Shown: positions 32,492 through 35,775 of the stretch, piece after piece
How the letters are laid out: each line of letters begins with the position of its first letter
Numbering within the stretch: the stretch's first letter is position 1
NCBI GenBank assembly: GCA_015056585.1
Contig: SVFZ01000038.1
Coordinates: 1 to 35,775 of the forward strand
Reading direction: 5' to 3'
Length of the DNA stretch: 35,775 nt
From: Butyrivibrio sp.
GTDB lineage: Bacteria; Bacillota; Clostridia; Lachnospirales; Lachnospiraceae
Program-made: the position numbers and the translations under genes
Notes under the pieces: model-generated
Database searches by the model: none
Told to the model about the DNA's origin: nothing
The model's input: the letters and a program-made list of their open reading frames with translations, nothing else

Positions 32492-33856
32492 ATGAAGCTA
32501 AACAAACAAAGGACGATACTTATTGGATTCGCGTTCATGTCAATCTGCGCTTTCTGGCAGTTTTATGACAACGAGATTCCGAAGATTTTAAAATACACAT
32601 TTAATCTGGGAGAGACCTGGACCGGTGTTGTCATGGCCCTGGATAATGTGCTGGCGCTTTTTCTTTTGCCGCTGTTTGGCACGATTTCTGACAAGACAGA
32701 TACAGGATTTGGTAAAAGAATGCCCTATATCCTTGTAGGTACGGCGCTTTCAGCAGTTCTTTTGACAATTCTAATTATAATTGCCCGCCCTAGCGGGAAT
32801 TTGGCTCTTTTTGTGGGAGTTTTACTGCTTTTACTTCTTTCTATGGGAATTTACAGATCTCCCGCAGTTTCTCTTATGCCGGATCTTACTCCGGCGCCCT
32901 TTAGAAGCACAGCCAATGCCATCATCAATCTGATGGGAACCCTTGGCGGTATCTATATTCTGGTAATGATCAAGGTGTTGTTAAAAGAGGCTGCTGACCC
33001 GGCTCAGACTGACTATATTCCTCTTATGCTCAGTCTTGTGCTGTTCATGATTGTAGCTGTTGCAGTTGTTTTCTTTACAATAAATGAGAAAAAGATAAAG
33101 GAAGAAATAAAGAAAGACGGAGGACTTAAGTCTCTTGGAGAGACTTTTGATAATAATGCAGAGGATGCTTCTTCAAATGACGAAAAGGCATCTGACGGCG
33201 AAATGATTTCAAAGAGCGGTATGACACAAAAAGCTACTGCAATGCCTTCGGAGATAAAAAGAAGTCTCATTTTCCTTCTGGTATCTGTATTTCTCTGGTT
33301 TACAGCTTACAATGCTGTCACGACAGCTTTTTCAAGATTTGTTGCAGAGGTCTGGGATCTGCATGACAATGCTTATGCAACATGCCTTTTGGTGGCAACG
33401 ATTGCTGCTACACTTAGCTATGTGCCGATAGCTTTCGTCTCATCAAAGATAGGAAGGAAAAAGACAATTCTGATAGGAATATCTTTGATGGCAGCCAGCT
33501 ACGTTATAACCGGACTGTATCCGCATTTTTCACCATCTATCAATATTTTCTTTGCTCTTGTGGGAATTGGCTGGGCCAGCATAAATGTAAATTCTTATCC
33601 GATGGTTGTTGAGATGAGTAAAGCAGGAGATATCGGAAAGTACACGGGAACCTATTACACCTTTTCCATGGCAGCTCAGGTATTCACGCCTATTTTTTCG
33701 GGATTTTTGTTGGAGAATATTTCCTACAGGACGCTTTTCCCGTATGCATTTATCTTTTCTGCGCTGGCATTTGTCACGATGCTTATGGTAAAACACGGAG
33801 ATGTTAAGCCTCCGAAAAAGGAAAAACTGATAGATCATTTTGATGTGGATGACTGA
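32492..33856 (+). CDS. MFS transporter, SLC45/GPH-like
   Basis: A 454-residue major-facilitator protein with 12 predicted membrane segments and a charged, cytoplasmic central loop around residues 195-250. The first half has the loop-2 motif GTISDKTDTGFGKRMPYI, and the second KIGRKKTILIGIS. The pattern matches SLC45/sucrose-type and GPH sugar:cation symporters, suggesting sugar import, though substrate is not inferable. The ATG at 32492 follows GGGGGATGGGG; an in-frame TTG at 32471 lies upstream of it. It is followed by a terminator, so probably monocistronic with its own start. Confidence 0.85.
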   Translation: MKLNKQRTILIGFAFMSICAFWQFYDNEIPKILKYTFNLGETWTGVVMALDNVLALFLLPLFGTISDKTDTGFGKRMPYILVGTALSAVLLTILIIIARPSGNLALFVGVLLLLLLSMGIYRSPAVSLMPDLTPAPFRSTANAIINLMGTLGGIYILVMIKVLLKEAADPAQTDYIPLMLSLVLFMIVAVAVVFFTINEKKIKEEIKKDGGLKSLGETFDNNAEDASSNDEKASDGEMISKSGMTQKATAMPSEIKRSLIFLLVSVFLWFTAYNAVTTAFSRFVAEVWDLHDNAYATCLLVATIAATLSYVPIAFVSSKIGRKKTILIGISLMAASYVITGLYPHFSPSINIFFALVGIGWASINVNSYPMVVEMSKAGDIGKYTGTYYTFSMAAQVFTPIFSGFLLENISYRTLFPYAFIFSALAFVTMLMVKHGDVKPPKKEKLIDHFDVDD

Positions 33857-33894
33857 TCCTTTAAGGAGAGTGTAAAAAATATAAAGTTGTTACC

Positions 33895-33935
33895 AAAATG
33901 CCCTGAAGAAAAAGGATTCTTTAGGGCATTTTTTA
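33895..33935 (+). terminator. intrinsic terminator after the MFS gene
   Basis: AAAATGCCCT (33895-33904) with AGGGCATTTT (33923-33932), extended inward by GAAGAA/TTCTTT with one G-T pair, followed by more T. Confidence 0.9.
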
Positions 33936-33987
33936 TATAGTTTTTCGAATTTATAAATCAGTGTGGGAAAATTAATTGATTTTTATG

Positions 33988-34016
33988 TTGCGTAATGTAA
34001 AAGAACACTGTACAAT
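33988..34016 (+). promoter_or_regulatory. promoter of the glycerophosphodiesterase gene
   Basis: TTGCGT (33988-33993), 17-bp spacer, TACAAT (34011-34016). RNA would begin near 34023, which favours the GTG start at 34060 over the in-frame ATG at 33985. Confidence 0.6.
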
Positions 34017-34059
34017 ATTTAGCGGATTAGTTAAAAAATTATCAGTGGGAAGTGATTTT

Positions 34060-34950
34060 GTGTTATTTGTTCAGGTTTTATGCATTATTATAGTGGTTTT
34101 GGCAGTTCTTTATCTACTTATGATAATGCCCAGGATCATTCACAAACCCTCAAAAAATAAGTTTCTAGGAGTCTTGTATGCACATCGCGGACTTCATGAC
34201 AATAATTCCGATGCTCCGGAAAATTCTATGGCTGCTTTTAAAAAGGCTGTGGATGCCGGCTACGGAATAGAATGTGATGTTCAGCTGACCAAAGATGGTG
34301 TGCCGGTTATCTTTCACGACTTCACTCTTTCAAGAGTGGCCAGATATGAGGAAGGATGTGCTCCTTCGGATGCTGTTATCTGCGAGGACGGGAGCCTCGG
34401 CGTTAAGGGAAAAGTAATTGATTATACCTATGATGAACTTCAGAAGTTTCATTTACTTAATTCTACTGAGCGTATTCCTAAGTTTGAGGACTTCCTGAAA
34501 TTAGTTGATGGAAAGGTGCCATTGATAATAGAACTCAAGATTGAACTTAAGGATTTATCTGTGTGTCCGGCGGTTGACAGTTTGCTTAGCGGATATAATG
34601 GTGTTTACTGTATTGAATCCTTTAATCCTCTTGGGGTTTATTGGTATAGGAGACATAGACCGGAGATATTAAGAGGGCAGCTTTCGGATGCCTTCCACAA
34701 GGACAAGCCGGAGGAGTTTAAAGGGGCTTTGTACTTTGCCCTTACGAATCTTTTGTTTAATATCTTGGGCAGACCTGATTTTATAGCATTTAATCACAAG
34801 TATTCAGATTGCATTTCACTTAGGATTTGCAAAAGACTTTTCGGAGTTTTAACCGCAGCCTGGACTATCAAGAGCCAGGAACAGCTTGAGAAAAATAAAG
34901 ACTTTTTTGACATTATGATCTTCGACAGTTTCATTCCGGAAGAAAAATAA
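34060..34950 (+). CDS. glycerophosphodiester phosphodiesterase, membrane-anchored
   Basis: A 296-residue GDPD that hydrolyses deacylated phospholipids to glycerol-3-phosphate and an alcohol. One membrane segment lies near residues 5-25; the TIM-barrel domain then begins with YAHRGLHD. Active-site elements are HRG, the PENS motif, ECDVQLTKDGVPVIFHD and IELKIELK. The C-terminal part is somewhat short but contains SFNPLGV and TAAWTIKS. The start GTG 34060 has a GGGAAG upstream and lies downstream of the promoter at 33988-34016. The frame extends to ATG 33985, but that would precede the promoter's -10. It is followed by hairpins, not by a clear terminator. Confidence 0.85.
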   Translation: MLFVQVLCIIIVVLAVLYLLMIMPRIIHKPSKNKFLGVLYAHRGLHDNNSDAPENSMAAFKKAVDAGYGIECDVQLTKDGVPVIFHDFTLSRVARYEEGCAPSDAVICEDGSLGVKGKVIDYTYDELQKFHLLNSTERIPKFEDFLKLVDGKVPLIIELKIELKDLSVCPAVDSLLSGYNGVYCIESFNPLGVYWYRRHRPEILRGQLSDAFHKDKPEEFKGALYFALTNLLFNILGRPDFIAFNHKYSDCISLRICKRLFGVLTAAWTIKSQEQLEKNKDFFDIMIFDSFIPEEK

Positions 34951-35006
34951 CCTTCCGGAGTAATAGAGCCATACTTACAGTATCTGTATCCGTAAGGCAG
35001 GGCTCT
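34935..35006 (+). promoter_or_regulatory. hairpins at the end of the GDPD gene
   Basis: TCCGGAAG (34935-34942) with CTTCCGGA (34952-34959) flanks the GDPD stop codon, and a second structure pairs AGAGCC (34965-34970) with GGCTCT (35001-35006), with inner CTTAC/GTAAG. Neither is followed at once by a T run (TTTTT appears only at 35015-35019), so termination is possible but not proven. Confidence 0.35.
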
Positions 35007-35021
35007 GCATACACTTTTTGG

Positions 35022-35163
35022 TAATTCCTGTGCAATATACCGATGCCAGCTGCCGTTATGATACATATGTGATCAGGTCGATTGGATTTTCGAAGAAAAT
35101 CGCCTAAGGCCTGAGCGTATATGTATCATGGCGGAAGCGTCCGGTGATAGAACACAGTAATTA
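35022..35163. repeat. 142-bp imperfect inverted repeat (long hairpin) upstream of ppdK
   Basis: The ends TAATTCCTGTG (35022-35032) and CACAGTAATTA (35153-35163) are inverted (10 of 11). Inside, ACCG (35039-35042) pairs with CGGT (35142-35145). CTGCCGTT (35050-35057) pairs with GGCGGAAG (35130-35137), with one mismatch and two G-T pairs. ATGATACATAT (35058-35068) pairs perfectly with ATATGTATCAT (35119-35129), then TCAGG/CCTGA, and ATTTTC/GAAAAT closes a GAA loop near 35092. The whole element therefore folds on itself. It has no ORF. It could be a structured RNA in the ppdK leader or a small mobile hairpin element. Confidence 0.6.
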
Positions 35164-35187
35164 TAAATAAACGTATATTATGAAAGG

Positions 35188-35207
35188 TTACCGGCTTAAA
35201 CCGGTAA
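35188..35207 (+). promoter_or_regulatory. hairpin just before the ppdK ribosome binding site
   Basis: TTACCGG (35188-35194) pairs perfectly with CCGGTAA (35201-35207) around CTTAAA, ending 2 bases before AAAGGTA. No T run follows, so it is not a terminator. It may influence mRNA stability or translation start. Confidence 0.45.
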
Positions 35208-35221
35208 GAAAGGTAGAAAAC

Positions 35222-35775
35222 ATGGCTAACAAGTGGGTTTATATGTTTAGCGAAGGTAACATGACAATGCGTAACCTTCTCGGTGGTAAGGGTGCAAACC
35301 TTGCTGAGATGACAAGCATTGGTCTTCCTGTGCCACAGGGCTTCACAATCACAACAGAGGCTTGTACACAGTATTATGAGGATGGTCGTAAGATCAACGA
35401 CGAGATCATGGCTCAGGCTATGGAAGGCGTTAAGAAGATGGAAGAGCTTAACGGCAAGAAGTTTGGCGATCTCCAGAATCCTCTTCTTGTATCAGTTCGT
35501 TCAGGTGCTCGTGCATCTATGCCCGGTATGATGGATACAATCCTCAACCTCGGTCTTAATGATGACGTTGTAGCAGCTATGATCAAGGGCAATCCTGATC
35601 CTGCATTCGAGCGTTTTGTATATGATTCATATCGTCGTTTCATCCAGATGTTCTCAGACGTTGTTATGGAAGTTGGTAAGAAGTACTTCGAGCAGCTTAT
35701 CGACGCTATGAAAGAGAAGAAGGGCGTTAAGTTTGACGTTGACCTTACAGCAGCAGACCTTAAGGAACTCGCTGA
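35222..35775 (+). CDS. ppdK: pyruvate, phosphate dikinase, N-terminal part (3' truncated)
   Basis: The first 184 residues of a protein whose family is usually about 870-880 residues; the window ends inside it. It interconverts pyruvate, ATP and Pi with PEP, AMP and PPi, an important route in anaerobes that glycolyse with PPi. The N-terminal ATP-binding region shows FSEGNMTMRNLLGGKGANLAEM, the PVPQGFTITTEAC stretch, and VSVRSGARASMPGMMDTILNLG, all typical of PPDK. The SD AAAGGTA is at 35209-35215, 6 bases before ATG 35222. A long hairpin and a smaller one lie in the upstream 200 bp. Confidence 0.97.
   Translation, partial: MANKWVYMFSEGNMTMRNLLGGKGANLAEMTSIGLPVPQGFTITTEACTQYYEDGRKINDEIMAQAMEGVKKMEELNGKKFGDLQNPLLVSVRSGARASMPGMMDTILNLGLNDDVVAAMIKGNPDPAFERFVYDSYRRFIQMFSDVVMEVGKKYFEQLIDAMKEKKGVKFDVDLTAADLKELA

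Noticed and set aside
1..35775. CRISPR arrays, tRNA or rRNA genes, insertion sequences, prophage
   Set aside because: No spaced direct repeats, no cloverleaf or rRNA-like stretches, and no transposase, integrase or phage proteins were recognised on either strand.

Overview
The window reads as a chromosomal segment of an anaerobic Firmicute of the family Lachnospiraceae, most likely Butyrivibrio or Pseudobutyrivibrio. This rests on moderate-to-low GC, AGGAGG-type ribosome binding sites, CIRCE control of a heat-shock gene, a T-box ahead of thrS, an ATCase with a separate regulatory chain (pyrBI), pyruvate phosphate dikinase, and a cytoplasmic-looking GDSL esterase of the pectin-deacetylase type. 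Most genes are housekeeping or general metabolism. I see no phage, insertion sequence, CRISPR array, rRNA or tRNA.

Layout. 1-1144: two adjacent SAM methyltransferases, the first cut by the window edge. 1145-3146: a short leader ORF and terminator ahead of a GNAT acetyltransferase-RsgA GTPase fusion. 3175-5110: CIRCE-controlled hsp20, a small DUF1232 protein, an AlkD-type DNA glycosylase, and the end of a flavodoxin gene on the minus strand with a palindrome in its promoter (to 5595). 5746-9860: VTT membrane protein + dtd, an iron-type alcohol dehydrogenase, a DHH phosphoesterase. 9857-12380 (minus): a DUF5050 membrane-anchored protein, pyrB, pyrI. 12582-20315 (plus): pheA, ppx, ppk1, maf, a small acidic protein, a Cof-type HAD phosphatase and a PHP phosphoesterase. 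20443-24305: TrpB2, ThrH and a DUF2974 hydrolase with a membrane tail. 24361-26485: T-box and TGS-less thrS. 26606-29247 (minus): purC and an ABC-F ATPase. 29461-34950: GDSL esterase with SLH-like repeats, DegV, an MFS transporter and a membrane-anchored glycerophosphodiesterase. 35022-35775: a 142-nt inverted repeat followed by the start of ppdK.

How the genes fit together. ppx and ppk1 form a polyphosphate turnover pair. pyrB-pyrI give the catalytic and regulatory chains of aspartate transcarbamoylase. pheA, TrpB2, ThrH and the threonine-responsive T-box of thrS touch aromatic amino acid, serine and threonine metabolism. AlkD, Dtd, Maf, Hsp20 and the RsgA fusion are quality-control or damage-response functions.

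The most interesting signals are regulatory. First, the 5' leader of the GNAT-RsgA fusion (1226-1566) has a 21-codon ORF, an SD-sequestering helix, a terminator and a competing helix, which is the layout of a ribosome-mediated attenuator. Second, a long near-continuous inverted repeat lies at 35022-35163 upstream of ppdK. Third, there are candidate operators ahead of flavodoxin (perfect 16-bp palindrome), the alcohol dehydrogenase (Rex-like) and purC (7-bp dyad). All coordinates and motifs were read by eye. No similarity search, folding calculation or alignment was run.
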